Shown: positions 45,122-56,232 of the stretch, one piece after another
Numbering within the stretch: the stretch's first letter is position 1
Layout: each line of letters begins with the position of its first letter
From: Brachyhypopomus gauderio
Taxonomy: Eukaryota > Chordata > Actinopteri > Gymnotiformes > Hypopomidae
DNA length: 64,000 nucleotides
Reading direction: 5' to 3'
Assembly (NCBI RefSeq): GCF_052324685.1
Contig: NW_027507046.1
Span: forward strand, 62,001-126,000
Translations under genes and position numbers: made by a program
The notes under the pieces: model-generated
What the model saw: the letters and a program-made list of their open reading frames with translations, nothing else
Told to the model about the DNA's origin: nothing
Databases searched by the model: none

Positions 45122-45192
45122 TGCGCCAGCCGGGAATCGAACCTGGTTCACAAGAAAGGGAATCTTGCATGATACCACTACACCACTGGCAC
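45122..45192 (-). tRNA. tRNA-Gly-CCC: tRNA-Gly (CCC) with altered base 37, unit 64
   Basis: A37→T (base 45157) next to the CCC anticodon, plus G51→A T-stem mismatch. Shared only with unit 68. Confidence 0.83.
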
Positions 45193-45590
45193 CCTGCGCA
45201 GCTAAACTTTAGAGGTCGCCAAAAAGTAAACACCAATCACAGTGCTTTTCCATGAGCAATTTACACATCTTTTCAAGCCAGATCACATTTTCAGCTACTG
45301 TTTCATTTTTCCATGGACCTGTCCTTGATTTGCTCAATAACCACGTGAGACAGTACATCATGCTTTTCATTCCTCTTCGCTTCTCAGACAAACATGCCAT
45401 GTAGAGGTCAGCAATGTTGTACTGTTCTGCATGGGTTGACGTCTAAGGTTCTTCTCTATGGCTCATTGTTGTATGCTTTCACAGTCAGCTTGTTTGCAGA
45501 CTTACCTTTACAAAGGGTCTAAAGAAAGAAGATAGAGGAAGTCTGCAGGCAAGCCAAAGAATGAGAATGTACTCTTTAGTCTCCAATGTA

Positions 45591-45663
45591 TGACCCAGAT
45601 GGGACTCGAACCCACAATCCTCAGCTCCGAAGGCTGATGCCTTATCCATTAGGCCACTGGGCC
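45591..45663 (-). tRNA. tRNA-Arg-TCG: tRNA-Arg (TCG), unit 65
   Basis: Consensus Arg copy. Confidence 0.96.
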
Positions 45664-45831
45664 ACTTTTGCTTTGCATAGTGCAGACTTTGAAGGTCTTC
45701 TCGACTATAGACTAGTTTTCAAATATATGCTGAAGCCATGCTTCTTTGCCACATAACCATGTTGGCAAGAGCTCAGCGCATAAGAGCGTGACGTTCGGAG
45801 AAAGAAAAGAACTCTCTACATTCCTTGTCTG

Positions 45832-45902
45832 TGCGCCAGCCGGGAATCGAACCCGGTTCACAAGAATGGGAATCTTGCATGATACCACTACACCACTGGC
45901 AC
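45832..45902 (-). tRNA. tRNA-Gly-CCC: tRNA-Gly (CCC), unit 65
   Basis: Consensus Gly copy. Confidence 0.96.
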
Positions 45903-46298
45903 CCTGCGCAGCTACTCTTTAGAGGTCGCCAAAAAGTAAACACCAATCACAGTGCTTTTCCATGAGCAATTTACACATCTTTTCAAGCCAGATCACATTT
46001 TCAGCTACTGTTTCATTTTTCCATGGACCTGTCCTTGATTTGCTCAATAACCACGTGAGACAGTACATCATGCTTTTCATTCCTCTTCGCTTCTCAGACA
46101 AACATGCCATGTAGAGGTCAACAATGTTGTACTGTTCTGCATGGGTTGACGTCTAAGGTTCTTCTCTATGGCTCATTGTTGTATGCTTTCACACTCAGCT
46201 TGTTTGCAGACTTAGCTTTACAAAGGGTCTAAAGAAAGAAGACAGAGGAAGTCTGCTGGCAAGCCAAAGAATGAGAATGTACTTTAGTCTCCAATGTA

Positions 46299-46371
46299 TG
46301 ACCCAGATGGGACTCGAACCCACAATCCTCAGCTCCGAAGGCTGATGCCTTATCCATTAGGCCACTAGGCC
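46299..46371 (-). tRNA. tRNA-Arg-TCG: tRNA-Arg (TCG), unit 66
   Basis: C5→T wobble with a normal GG start, although the unit is 708 bp. Units 58, 70, 72, 77 and 81 of that length have the broken AT start, so this copy looks recombinant. Confidence 0.93.
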
Positions 46372-46539
46372 ACTTTTGCTTTGCATAGTGCAGACTTTGA
46401 AGGTCTTCTCGACTATAGACTAGTTTTCAAATATATGCTGAAGCCATGCTTCTTTGCCACATAACCATGTTGGCAAGAGCTCAGCGCATAAGAGCGTGAC
46501 GTTCGGAGAAAGAAAAGTACTCTCTACATTCCTTGTCTG

Positions 46540-46610
46540 TGCGCCAGCCGGGAATCGAACCCGGTTCACAAGAATGGGAATCTTGCATGATACCACTACA
46601 CCACTGGCAC
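46540..46610 (-). tRNA. tRNA-Gly-CCC: tRNA-Gly (CCC), unit 66
   Basis: Consensus Gly copy. Confidence 0.96.
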
Positions 46611-47008
46611 CCTGCGCAGCTAAACTTTAGAGGTCGCCAAAAAGTAAACACCAATCACAGTGCTTTTCCATGAGCAATTTACACATATTTTCAAGCCAGA
46701 TCACATTTTCAGCTACTGTTTCATTTTTCCATGGACCTGTACTTGATTTGCTCAATAACCACGTGAGACAGTACATCATGCTTTTCATTCCTCTTCGCTT
46801 CTCAGACAAACATGCCATGTAGAGGTCAGCAATGTTGTACTGTTCTGCATGGGTTGACGTCTAAGGTTCTTCTCTATGGCTCATTGTTGTATGCTTTCAC
46901 AGTCAGCTTGTTTGCAGACTTACCTTTACAAAGGGTCTAAAGAAAGAAGATAGAGGAAGTCTGCAGGCAAGCCAAAGAATGAGAATGTACTCTTTAGTCT
47001 CCAATGTA

Positions 47009-47081
47009 TGACCCAGATGGGACTCGAACCCACAATCCTCAGCTCCGAAGGCTGATGCCTTATCCATTAGGCCACTAGGCC
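47009..47081 (-). tRNA. tRNA-Arg-TCG: tRNA-Arg (TCG), unit 67
   Basis: C5→T wobble. Confidence 0.94.
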
Positions 47082-47249
47082 ACTTTTGCTTTGCATAGTG
47101 CAGACTTTGAAGGTCTTCTCGACTATAGACTAGTTTTCAAATATATGCTGAAGCCATGCTTCTTTTGCACATAACCATGTTGGCAAGAGCTCAGCGCATA
47201 AGAGTGTGACGTTCGGAGAAAGAAAAGAACTCTCTACATTCCTTGTCTG

Positions 47250-47320
47250 TGCGCCAGCCGGGAATCGAACCTGGTTCACAAGAATGGGAATCTTGCATGA
47301 TACCACTACACCACTGGCAC
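47250..47320 (-). tRNA. tRNA-Gly-CCC: tRNA-Gly (CCC), unit 67
   Basis: G51→A T-stem mismatch. Confidence 0.88.
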
Positions 47321-47718
47321 CCTGCGCAGCTAAACTTTAGAGGTCGCCAAAAAGTAAACACCAATCACAGTGCTTTTCCATGAGCAATTTACACATCTTT
47401 TCAAGCCAGATCACATTTTCAGCTACTGTTTCATTTTTCCATGGACCTGTCCTTGATTTGCTCAATAACCACGTGAGACAGTACATCATGCTTTTCATTC
47501 CTCTTCGCTTCTCAGACAAACATGCCATGTAGAGGTCAGCAATGTTGTACTGTTCTGCATGGGTTGACGTCTAAGGTTCTTCTCTATGGCTCATTGTTGT
47601 ATGCTTTCACAGTCAGCTTGTTTGCAGACTTACCTTTACAAAGGGTCTAAAGAAAGAAGATAGAGGAAGTCTGCAGGCAAGCCAAAGAATGAGAATGTAC
47701 TCTTTAGTCTCCAATGTA

Positions 47719-47791
47719 TGACCCAGATGGGACTCGAACCCACAATCCTCAGCTCCGAAGGCTGATGCCTTATCCATTAGGCCACTAGGCC
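47719..47791 (-). tRNA. tRNA-Arg-TCG: tRNA-Arg (TCG), unit 68
   Basis: C5→T wobble. Confidence 0.94.
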
Positions 47792-47959
47792 ACTTTTGCT
47801 TTGCATAGTGCAGACTTTGAAGGTCTTCTCAACTATAGACTAGTTTTCAAATATATGCTGAAGCCATGCTTCTTTTGCACATAACCATGTTGGCAAGAGC
47901 TCAGCGCATAAGAGTGTGACGTTCGGAGAAAGAAAAGAACTCTCTACATTCCTTGTCTG

Positions 47960-48030
47960 TGCGCCAGCCGGGAATCGAACCTGGTTCACAAGAAAGGGAA
48001 TCTTGCATGATACCACTACACCACTGGCAC
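47960..48030 (-). tRNA. tRNA-Gly-CCC: tRNA-Gly (CCC) with altered base 37, unit 68
   Basis: A37→T (base 47995) plus G51→A, identical to unit 64 four units earlier. Confidence 0.83.
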
Positions 48031-48428
48031 CCTGCGCAGCTAAACTTTAGAGGTCGCCAAAAAGTAAACACCAATCACAGTGCTTTTCCATGAGCAATTT
48101 ACACATCTTTTCAAGCCAGATCACATTTTCAGCTACTGTTTCATTTTTCCATGGACCTGTCCTTGATTTGCTCAATAACCACGTGAGACAGTACATCATG
48201 CTTTTCATTCCTCTTCGCTTCTCAGACAAACATGCCATGTAGAGGTCAGCAATGTTGTACTGTTCTGCATGGGTTGACGTCTAAGGTTCTTCTCTATGGC
48301 TCATTGTTGTATGCTTTCACAGTCAGCTTGTTTGCAGACTTACCTTTACAAAGGGTCTAAAGAAAGAAGATAGAGGAAGTCTGCAGGCAAGCCAAAGAAT
48401 GAGAATGTACTCTTTAGTCTCCAATGTA

Positions 48429-48501
48429 TGACCCAGATGGGACTCGAACCCACAATCCTCAGCTCCGAAGGCTGATGCCTTATCCATTAGGCCACTGGGC
48501 C
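48429..48501 (-). tRNA. tRNA-Arg-TCG: tRNA-Arg (TCG), unit 69
   Basis: Consensus Arg copy. Confidence 0.96.
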
Positions 48502-48669
48502 ACTTTTGCTTTGCATAGTGCAGACTTTGAAGGTCTTCTCGACTATAGACTAGTTTTCAAATATATGCTGAAGCCATGCTTCTTTGCCACATAACCATGT
48601 TGGCAAGAGCTCAGCGCATAAGAGCGTGACGTTCGGAGAAAGAAAAGAACTCTCTACATTCCTTGTCTG

Positions 48670-48740
48670 TGCGCCAGCCGGGAATCGAACCCGGTTCACA
48701 AGAATGGGAATCTTGCATGATACCACTACACCACTGGCAC
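48670..48740 (-). tRNA. tRNA-Gly-CCC: tRNA-Gly (CCC), unit 69
   Basis: Consensus Gly copy. Confidence 0.96.
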
Positions 48741-49136
48741 CCTGCGCAGCTACTCTTTAGAGGTCGCCAAAAAGTAAACACCAATCACAGTGCTTTTCCA
48801 TGAGCAATTTACACATCTTTTCAAGCCAGATCACATTTTCAGCTACTGTTTCATTTTTCCATGGACCTGTCCTTGATTTGCTCAATAACCACGTGAGACA
48901 GTACATCATGCTTTTCATTCCTCTTCGCTTCTCAGACAAACATGCCATGTAGAGGTCAACAATGTTGTACTGTTCTGCATGGGTTGACGTCTAAGGTTCT
49001 TCTCTATGGCTCATTGTTGTATGCTTTCACACTCAGCTTGTTTGCAGACTTAGCTTTACAAAGGGTCTAAAGAAAGAAGACAGAGGAAGTCTGCTGGCAA
49101 GCCAAAGAATGAGAATGTACTTTAGTCTCCAATGTA

Positions 49137-49209
49137 TGACCCAGATGGGACTCGAACCCACAATCCTCAGCTCCGAAGGCTGATGCCTTATCCATTAGGC
49201 CACTGGGAT
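49137..49209 (-). tRNA. tRNA-Arg-TCG: tRNA-Arg (TCG) with broken acceptor end, unit 70
   Basis: In a 708-bp unit; AT start, pairs 1-72 and 2-71 lost. Confidence 0.82.
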
Positions 49210-49377
49210 ACTTTTGCTTTGCATAGTGCAGACTTTGAAGGTCTTCTCGACTATAGACTAGTTTTCAAATATATGCTGAAGCCATGCTTCTTTGCCACAT
49301 AACCATGTTGGCAAGAGCTCAGCGCATAAGAGCGTGACGTTCGGAGAAAGAAAAGTACTCTCTACATTCCTTGTCTG

Positions 49378-49448
49378 TGCGCCAGCCGGGAATCGAACCC
49401 GGTTCACAAGAATGGGAATCTTGCATGATACCACTACACCACTGGCAC
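49378..49448 (-). tRNA. tRNA-Gly-CCC: tRNA-Gly (CCC), unit 70
   Basis: Consensus Gly copy. Confidence 0.96.
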
Positions 49449-49846
49449 CCTGCGCAGCTAAACTTTAGAGGTCGCCAAAAAGTAAACACCAATCACAGTG
49501 CTTTTCCATGAGCAATTTACACATCTTTTCAAGCCAGATCACATTTTCAGCTACTGTTTCATTTTTCCATGGACCTGTACTTGATTTGCTCAATAACCAC
49601 GTGAGACAGTACATCATGCTTTTCATTCCTCTTCGCTTCTCAGACAAACATGCCATGTAGAGGTCAGCAATGTTGTACTGTTCTGCATGGGTTGACGTCT
49701 AAGGTTCTTCTCTATGGCTCATTGTTGTATGCTTTCACAGTCAGCTTGTTTGCAGACTTACCTTTACAAAGGGTCTAAAGAAAGAAGATAGAGGAAGTCT
49801 GCAGGCAAGCCAAAGAATGAGAATGTACTCTTTAGTCTCCAATGTA

Positions 49847-49919
49847 TGACCCAGATGGGACTCGAACCCACAATCCTCAGCTCCGAAGGCTGATGCCTTA
49901 TCCATTAGGCCACTAGGCC
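49847..49919 (-). tRNA. tRNA-Arg-TCG: tRNA-Arg (TCG), unit 71
   Basis: C5→T wobble. Confidence 0.94.
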
Positions 49920-50087
49920 ACTTTTGCTTTGCATAGTGCAGACTTTGAAGGTCTTCTCGACTATAGACTAGTTTTCAAATATATGCTGAAGCCATGCTTC
50001 TTTTGCACATAACCATGTTGGCAAGAGCTCAGCGCATAAGAGTGTGACGTTCGGAGAAAGAAAAGAACTCTCTACATTCCTTGTCTG

Positions 50088-50158
50088 TGCGCCAGCCGGG
50101 AATCGAACCTGGTTCACAAAAATGGGAATCTTGCATGATACCACTACACCACTGGCAC
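50088..50158 (-). tRNA. tRNA-Gly-CCC: tRNA-Gly (CCC) with internal T5, unit 71
   Basis: G51→A plus C40→T; T5 run at 50118-50122. Probably inactive. Confidence 0.8.
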
Positions 50159-50554
50159 CCTGCGCAGCTAAACTTTAGAGGTCGCCAAAAAGTAAACACC
50201 AATCACAGTGCTTTTCCATGAGCAATTTACACATCTTTTCAAGCCAGATCACATTTTCAGCTACTGTTTCATTTTTCCATGGACCTGTCCTTGATTTGCT
50301 CAATAACCACGTGAGACAGTACATCATGCTTTTCATTCCTCTTCGCTTCTCAGACAAACATGCCATGTAGAGGTCAACAATGTTGTACTGTTCTGCATGG
50401 GTTGACGTCTAAGGTTCTTCTCTATGGCTCATTGTTGTATGCTTTCACACTCAGCTTGTTTGCAGACTTAGCTTTACAAAGGGTCTAAAGAAAGAAGACA
50501 GAGGAAGTCTGCTGGCAAGCCAAAGAATGAGAATGTACTTTAGTCTCCAATGTA

Positions 50555-50627
50555 TGACCCAGATGGGACTCGAACCCACAATCCTCAGCTCCGAAGGCTG
50601 ATGCCTTATCCATTAGGCCACTGGGAT
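50555..50627 (-). tRNA. tRNA-Arg-TCG: tRNA-Arg (TCG) with broken acceptor end, unit 72
   Basis: In a 708-bp unit; AT start, pairs 1-72 and 2-71 lost. Confidence 0.82.
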
Positions 50628-50795
50628 ACTTTTGCTTTGCATAGTGCAGACTTTGAAGGTCTTCTCGACTATAGACTAGTTTTCAAATATATGCTGAAGC
50701 CATGCTTCTTTGCCACATAACCATGTTGGCAAGAGCTCAGCGCATAAGAGCGTGACGTTCGGAGAAAGAAAAGTACTCTCTACATTCCTTGTCTG

Positions 50796-50866
50796 TGCGC
50801 CAGCCGGGAATCGAACCCGGTTCACAAGAATGGGAATCTTGCATGATACCACTACACCACTGGCAC
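50796..50866 (-). tRNA. tRNA-Gly-CCC: tRNA-Gly (CCC), unit 72
   Basis: Consensus Gly copy. Confidence 0.96.
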
Positions 50867-51264
50867 CCTGCGCAGCTAAACTTTAGAGGTCGCCAAAAAG
50901 TAAACACCAATCACAGTGCTTTTCCATGAGCAATTTACACATCTTTTCAAGCCAGATCACATTTTCAGCTACTGTTTCATTTTTCCATGGACCTGTACTT
51001 GATTTGCTCAATAACCACGTGAGACAGTACATCATGCTTTTCATTCCTCTTCGCTTCTCAGACAAACATGCCATGTAGAGGTCAGCAATGTTGTACTGTT
51101 CTGCATGGGTTGACGTCTAAGGTTCTTCTCTATGGCTCATTGTTGTATGCTTTCACAGTCAGCTTGTTTGCAGACTTACCTTTACAAAGGGTCTAAAGAA
51201 AGAAGATAGAGGAAGTCTGCAGGCAAGCCAAAGAATGAGAATGTACTCTTTAGTCTCCAATGTA

Positions 51265-51337
51265 TGACCCAGATGGGACTCGAACCCACAATCCTCAGCT
51301 CCGAAGGCTGATGCCTTATCCATTAGGCCACTAGGCC
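51265..51337 (-). tRNA. tRNA-Arg-TCG: tRNA-Arg (TCG), unit 73
   Basis: C5→T wobble. Confidence 0.94.
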
Positions 51338-51505
51338 ACTTTTGCTTTGCATAGTGCAGACTTTGAAGGTCTTCTCGACTATAGACTAGTTTTCAAATAT
51401 ATGCTGAAGCCATGCTTCTTTTGCACATAACCATGTTGGCAAGAGCTCAGCGCATAAGAGTGTGACGTTCGGAGAAAGAAAAGAACTCTCTACATTCCTT
51501 GTCTG

Positions 51506-51576
51506 TGCGCCAGCCGGGAATCGAACCTGGTTCACAAAAATGGGAATCTTGCATGATACCACTACACCACTGGCAC
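51506..51576 (-). tRNA. tRNA-Gly-CCC: tRNA-Gly (CCC) with internal T5, unit 73
   Basis: G51→A plus C40→T; T5 run at 51536-51540. Probably inactive. Confidence 0.8.
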
Positions 51577-51974
51577 CCTGCGCAGCTAAACTTTAGAGGT
51601 CGCCAAAAAGTAAACACCAATCACAGTGCTTTTCCATGAGCAATTTACACATCTTTTCAAGCCAGATCACATTTTCAGCTACTGTTTCATTTTTCCATGG
51701 ACCTGTCCTTGATTTGCTCAATAACCACGTGAGACAGTACATCATGCTTTTCATTCCTCTTCGCTTCTCAGACAAACATGCCATGTAGAGGTCAGCAATG
51801 TTGTACTGTTCTGCATGGGTTGACGTCTAAGGTTCTTCTCTATGGCTCATTGTTGTATGCTTTCACAGTGAGCTTGTTTGCAGACTTACCTTTACAAAGG
51901 GTCTAAAGAAAGAAGATAGAGGAAGTCTGCAGGCAAGCCAAAGAATGAGAATGTACTCTTTAGTCTCCAATGTA

Positions 51975-52047
51975 TGACCCAGATGGGACTCGAACCCACA
52001 ATCCTCAGCTCCGAAGGCTGATGCCTTATCCATTAGGCCACTAGGCC
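51975..52047 (-). tRNA. tRNA-Arg-TCG: tRNA-Arg (TCG), unit 74
   Basis: C5→T wobble. Confidence 0.94.
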
Positions 52048-52215
52048 ACTTTTGCTTTGCATAGTGCAGACTTTGAAGGTCTTCTCGACTATAGACTAGT
52101 TTTCAAATATATGCTGAAGCCATGCTTCTTTTGCACATAACCATGTTGGCAAGAGCTCAGCGCATAAGAGTGTGACGTTCGGAGAAAGAAAAGAACTCTC
52201 TACATTCCTTGTCTG

Positions 52216-52286
52216 TGCGCCAGCCGGGAATCGAACCTGGTTCACAAGAATGGGAATCTTGCATGATACCACTACACCACTGGCAC
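52216..52286 (-). tRNA. tRNA-Gly-CCC: tRNA-Gly (CCC), unit 74
   Basis: G51→A T-stem mismatch. Confidence 0.88.
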
Positions 52287-52684
52287 CCTGCGCAGCTAAA
52301 CTTTAGAGGTCGCCAAAAAGTAAACACCAATCACAGTGCTTTTCCATGAGCAATTTACACATCTTTTCAAGCCAGATCACATTTTCAGCTACTGTTTCAT
52401 TTTTCCATGGACCTGTCCTTGATTTGCTCAATAACCACGTGAGACAGTACATCATGCTTTTCATTCCTCTTCGCTTCTCAGACAAACATGCCATGTAGAG
52501 GTCAGCAATGTTGTACTGTTCTGCATGGGTTGACGTCTAAGGTTCTTCTCTATGGCTCATTGTTGTATGCTTTCACAGTCAGCTTGTTTGCAGACTTACC
52601 TTTACAAAGGGTCTAAAGAAAGAAGATAGAGGAAGTCTGCAGGCAAGCCAAAGAATGAGAATGTACTCTTTAGTCTCCAATGTA

Positions 52685-52757
52685 TGACCCAGATGGGACT
52701 CGAACCCACAATCCTCAGCTCCGAAGGCTGATGCCTTATCCATTAGGCCACTGGGCC
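52685..52757 (-). tRNA. tRNA-Arg-TCG: tRNA-Arg (TCG), unit 75
   Basis: Consensus Arg copy. Confidence 0.96.
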
Positions 52758-52925
52758 ACTTTTGCTTTGCATAGTGCAGACTTTGAAGGTCTTCTCGACT
52801 ATAGACTAGTTTTCAAATATATGCTGAAGCCATGCTTCTTTGCCACATAACCATGTTGGCAAGAGCTCAGCGCATAAGAGCGTGACGTTCGGAGAAAGAA
52901 AAGAACTCTCTACATTCCTTGTCTG

Positions 52926-52996
52926 TGCGCCAGCCGGGAATCGAACCCGGTTCACAAGAATGGGAATCTTGCATGATACCACTACACCACTGGCAC
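52926..52996 (-). tRNA. tRNA-Gly-CCC: tRNA-Gly (CCC), unit 75
   Basis: Consensus Gly copy. Confidence 0.96.
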
Positions 52997-53394
52997 CCTG
53001 CGCAGCTACTCTTTAGAGGTCGCCAAAAAGTAAACACCAATCACAGTGCTATTCCATGAGGAATTTACACATCTTTTCAAGCCAGATCACATTTTCAGCT
53101 ACTGTTTCATTTTTCCATGGACCTGTCCTTGATTTGCTCAATAACCACGTGAGACAGTACATCATGCTTTTCATTCCTCTTCGCTTCTCAGACAAACATG
53201 CCATGTAGAGGTCAACAATGTTGTACTGTTCTGCATGGGTTGACGTCTAAGGTTCTTCTCTATGGCTCATTGTTGTATGCTTTCACACTCAGCTTGTTTG
53301 CAGACTTACCTTTACAAAGGGTCTAAAGAAAGAAGATAGAGGAAGTCTGCAGGCAAGCCAAAGAATGAGAATGTACTCTTTAGTCTCCAATGTA

Positions 53395-53467
53395 TGACCC
53401 AGATGGGACTCGAACCCACAATCCTCAGCTCCGAAGGCTGATGCCTTATCTATTAGGCCACTGGGCC
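53395..53467 (-). tRNA. tRNA-Arg-TCG: tRNA-Arg (TCG) with altered G18, unit 76
   Basis: G18→A removes an invariant D-loop base that contacts the T-loop (position 55) and forms part of the A box; folding and transcription may both suffer. Confidence 0.86.
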
Positions 53468-53635
53468 ACTTTTGCTTTGCATAGTGCAGACTTTGAAGGT
53501 CTTCTCGACTATAGACTAGTTTTCAAATATATGCTGAAGCCATGCTTCTTTGCCACATAACCATGTTGGCAAGAGCTCAGCGCATAAGAGCGTGACGTTC
53601 GGAGAAAGAAAAGAACTCTCTACATTCCTTGTCTG

Positions 53636-53706
53636 TGCGCCAGCCGGGAATCGAACCCGGTTCACAAGAATGGGAATCTTGCATGATACCACTACACCAC
53701 TGGCAC
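53636..53706 (-). tRNA. tRNA-Gly-CCC: tRNA-Gly (CCC), unit 76
   Basis: Consensus Gly copy. Confidence 0.96.
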
Positions 53707-54102
53707 CCTGCGCAGCTACTCTTTAGAGGTCGCCAAAAAGTAAACACCAATCACAGTGCTTTTCCATGAGCAATTTACACATCTTTTCAAGCCAGATCAC
53801 ATTTTCAGCTACTGTTTCATTTTTCCATGGACCTGTCCTTGATTTGCTCAATAACCACGTGAGACAGTACATCATGCTTTTCATTCCTCTTCGCTTCTCA
53901 GACAAACATGCCATGTAGAGGTCAACAATGTTGTACTGTTCTGCATGGGTTGACGTCTAAGGTTCTTCTCTATGGCTCATTGTTGTATGCTTTCACACTC
54001 AGCTTGTTTGCAGACTTAGCTTTACAAAGGGTCTAAAGAAAGAAGACAGAGGAAGTCTGCTGGCAAGCCAAAGAATGAGAATGTACTTTAGTCTCCAATG
54101 TA

Positions 54103-54175
54103 TGACCCAGATGGGACTCGAACCCACAATCCTCAGCTCCGAAGGCTGATGCCTTATCCATTAGGCCACTGGGAT
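54103..54175 (-). tRNA. tRNA-Arg-TCG: tRNA-Arg (TCG) with broken acceptor end, unit 77
   Basis: In a 708-bp unit; AT start, pairs 1-72 and 2-71 lost. Confidence 0.82.
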
Positions 54176-54343
54176 ACTTTTGCTTTGCATAGTGCAGACT
54201 TTGAAGGTCTTCTCGACTATAGACTAGTTTTCAAATATATGCTGAAGCCATGCTTCTTTGCCACATAACCATGTTGGCAAGAGCTCAGCGCATAAGAGCG
54301 TGACGTTCGGAGAAAGAAAAGTACTCCCTACATTCCTTGTCTG

Positions 54344-54414
54344 TGCGCCAGCCGGGAATCGAACCCGGTTCACAAGAATGGGAATCTTGCATGATACCAC
54401 TACACCACTGGCAC
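54344..54414 (-). tRNA. tRNA-Gly-CCC: tRNA-Gly (CCC), unit 77
   Basis: Consensus Gly copy. Confidence 0.96.
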
Positions 54415-54812
54415 CCTGCGCAGCTAAACTTTAGAGGTCGCCAAAAAGTAAACACCAATCACAGTGCTTTTCCATGAGCAATTTACACATCTTTTCAAGC
54501 CAGATCACATTTTCAGCTACTGTTTCATTTTTCCATGGACCTGTACTTGATTTGCTCAATAACCACGTGAGACAGTACATCATGCTTTTCATTCCTCTTC
54601 GCTTCTCAGACAAACATGCCATGTAGAGGTCAGCAATGTTGTACTGTTCTGCATGGGTTGACGTCTAAGGTTCTTCTCTATGGCTCATTGTTGTATGCTT
54701 TCACAGTCAGCTTGTTTGCAGACTTACCTTTACAAAGGGTCTAAAGAAAGAAGATAGAGGAAGTCTGCAGGCAAGCCAAAGAATGAGAATGTACTCTTTA
54801 GTCTCCAATGTA

Positions 54813-54885
54813 TGACCCAGATGGGACTCGAACCCACAATCCTCAGCTCCGAAGGCTGATGCCTTATCCATTAGGCCACTAGGCC
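54813..54885 (-). tRNA. tRNA-Arg-TCG: tRNA-Arg (TCG), unit 78
   Basis: C5→T wobble. Confidence 0.94.
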
Positions 54886-55053
54886 ACTTTTGCTTTGCAT
54901 AGTGCAGACTTTGAAGGTCTTCTCGACTATAGACTAGTTTTCAAATATATGCTGAAGCCATGCTTCTTTTGCACATAACCATGTTGGCAAGAGCTCAGCG
55001 CATAAGAGTGTGACGTTCGGAGAAAGAAAAGAACTCTCTACATTCCTTGTCTG

Positions 55054-55124
55054 TGCGCCAGCCGGGAATCGAACCTGGTTCACAAAAATGGGAATCTTGC
55101 ATGATACCACTACACCACTGGCAC
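55054..55124 (-). tRNA. tRNA-Gly-CCC: tRNA-Gly (CCC) with internal T5, unit 78
   Basis: G51→A plus C40→T; T5 run at 55084-55088. Probably inactive. Confidence 0.8.
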
Positions 55125-55522
55125 CCTGCGCAGCTAAACTTTAGAGGTCGCCAAAAAGTAAACACCAATCACAGTGCTTTTCCATGAGCAATTTACACAT
55201 ATTTTCAAGCCAGATCACATTTTCAGCTACTGTTTCATTTTTCCATGGACCTGTACTTGATTTGCTCAATAACCACGTGAGACAGTACATCATGCTTTTC
55301 ATTCCTCTTCGCTTCTCAGACAAACATGCCATGTAGAGGTCAGCAATGTTGTACTGTTCTGCATGGGTTGACGTCTAAGGTTCTTCTCTATGGCTCATTG
55401 TTGTATGCTTTCACAGTCAGCTTGTTTGCAGACTTACCTTTACAAAGGGTCTAAAGAAAGAAGATAGAGGAAGTCTGCAGGCAAGCCAAAGAATGAGAAT
55501 GTACTCTTTAGTCTCCAATGTA

Positions 55523-55595
55523 TGACCCAGATGGGACTCGAACCCACAATCCTCAGCTCCGAAGGCTGATGCCTTATCCATTAGGCCACTAGGCC
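55523..55595 (-). tRNA. tRNA-Arg-TCG: tRNA-Arg (TCG), unit 79
   Basis: C5→T wobble. Confidence 0.94.
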
Positions 55596-55763
55596 ACTTT
55601 TGCTTTGCATAGTGCAGACTTTGAAGGTCTTCTCGACTATAGACTAGTTTTCAAATATATGCTGAAGCCATGCTTCTTTTGCACATAACCATGTTGGCAA
55701 GAGCTCAGCGCATAAGAGTGTGACGTTCGGAGAAAGAAAAGAACTCTCTACATTCCTTGTCTG

Positions 55764-55834
55764 TGCGCCAGCCGGGAATCGAACCTGGTTCACAAGAATG
55801 GGAATCTTGCATGATACCACTACACCACTGGCAC
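55764..55834 (-). tRNA. tRNA-Gly-CCC: tRNA-Gly (CCC), unit 79
   Basis: G51→A T-stem mismatch. Confidence 0.88.
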
Positions 55835-56232
55835 CCTGCGCAGCTAAACTTTAGAGGTCGCCAAAAAGTAAACACCAATCACAGTGCTTTTCCATGAGCA
55901 ATTTACACATCTTTTCAAGCCAGATCACATTTTCAGCTACTGTTTCATTTTTCCATGGACCTGTCCTTGATTTGCTCAATAACCACGTGAGACAGTACAT
56001 CATGCTTTTCATTCCTCTTCGCTTCTCAGACAAACATGCCATGTAGAGGTCAGCAATGTTGTACTGTTCTGCATGGGTTGACGTCTAAGGTTCTTCTCTA
56101 TGGCTCATTGTTGTATGCTTTCACAGTCAGCTTGTTTGCAGACTTACCTTTACAAAGGGTCTAAAGAAAGAAGATAGAGGAAGTCTGCAGGCAAGCCAAA
56201 GAATGAGAATGTACTCTTTAGTCTCCAATGTA

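Larger units (their letters stand above)
44018..46855. repeat. Four-unit block (units 63-66), first copy of a 2838-bp tandem duplication
   Basis: Three 710-bp units followed by one 708-bp unit. The marker order is Gly G51A; Gly G51A+A37T with a CTCAACTAT spacer; consensus pair; 708-bp unit. The same order recurs immediately downstream. Confidence 0.85.
46856..49693. repeat. Four-unit block (units 67-70), second copy of the 2838-bp duplication
   Basis: Same length and marker order as units 63-66, including the otherwise unique Gly A37T. The last unit differs: unit 70 has the GGGATAC Arg start while unit 66 has the GGCC start, so unit 66 or 70 was later altered by exchange. Confidence 0.85.
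52532..53951. repeat. Two-unit block (units 75-76), partner of units 86-87
   Basis: A consensus-type Arg/Gly unit with a CTATTCCATGAGGAAT spacer is followed by a unit whose Arg has G18A. The same pair recurs 7806 bp downstream. Confidence 0.75.
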
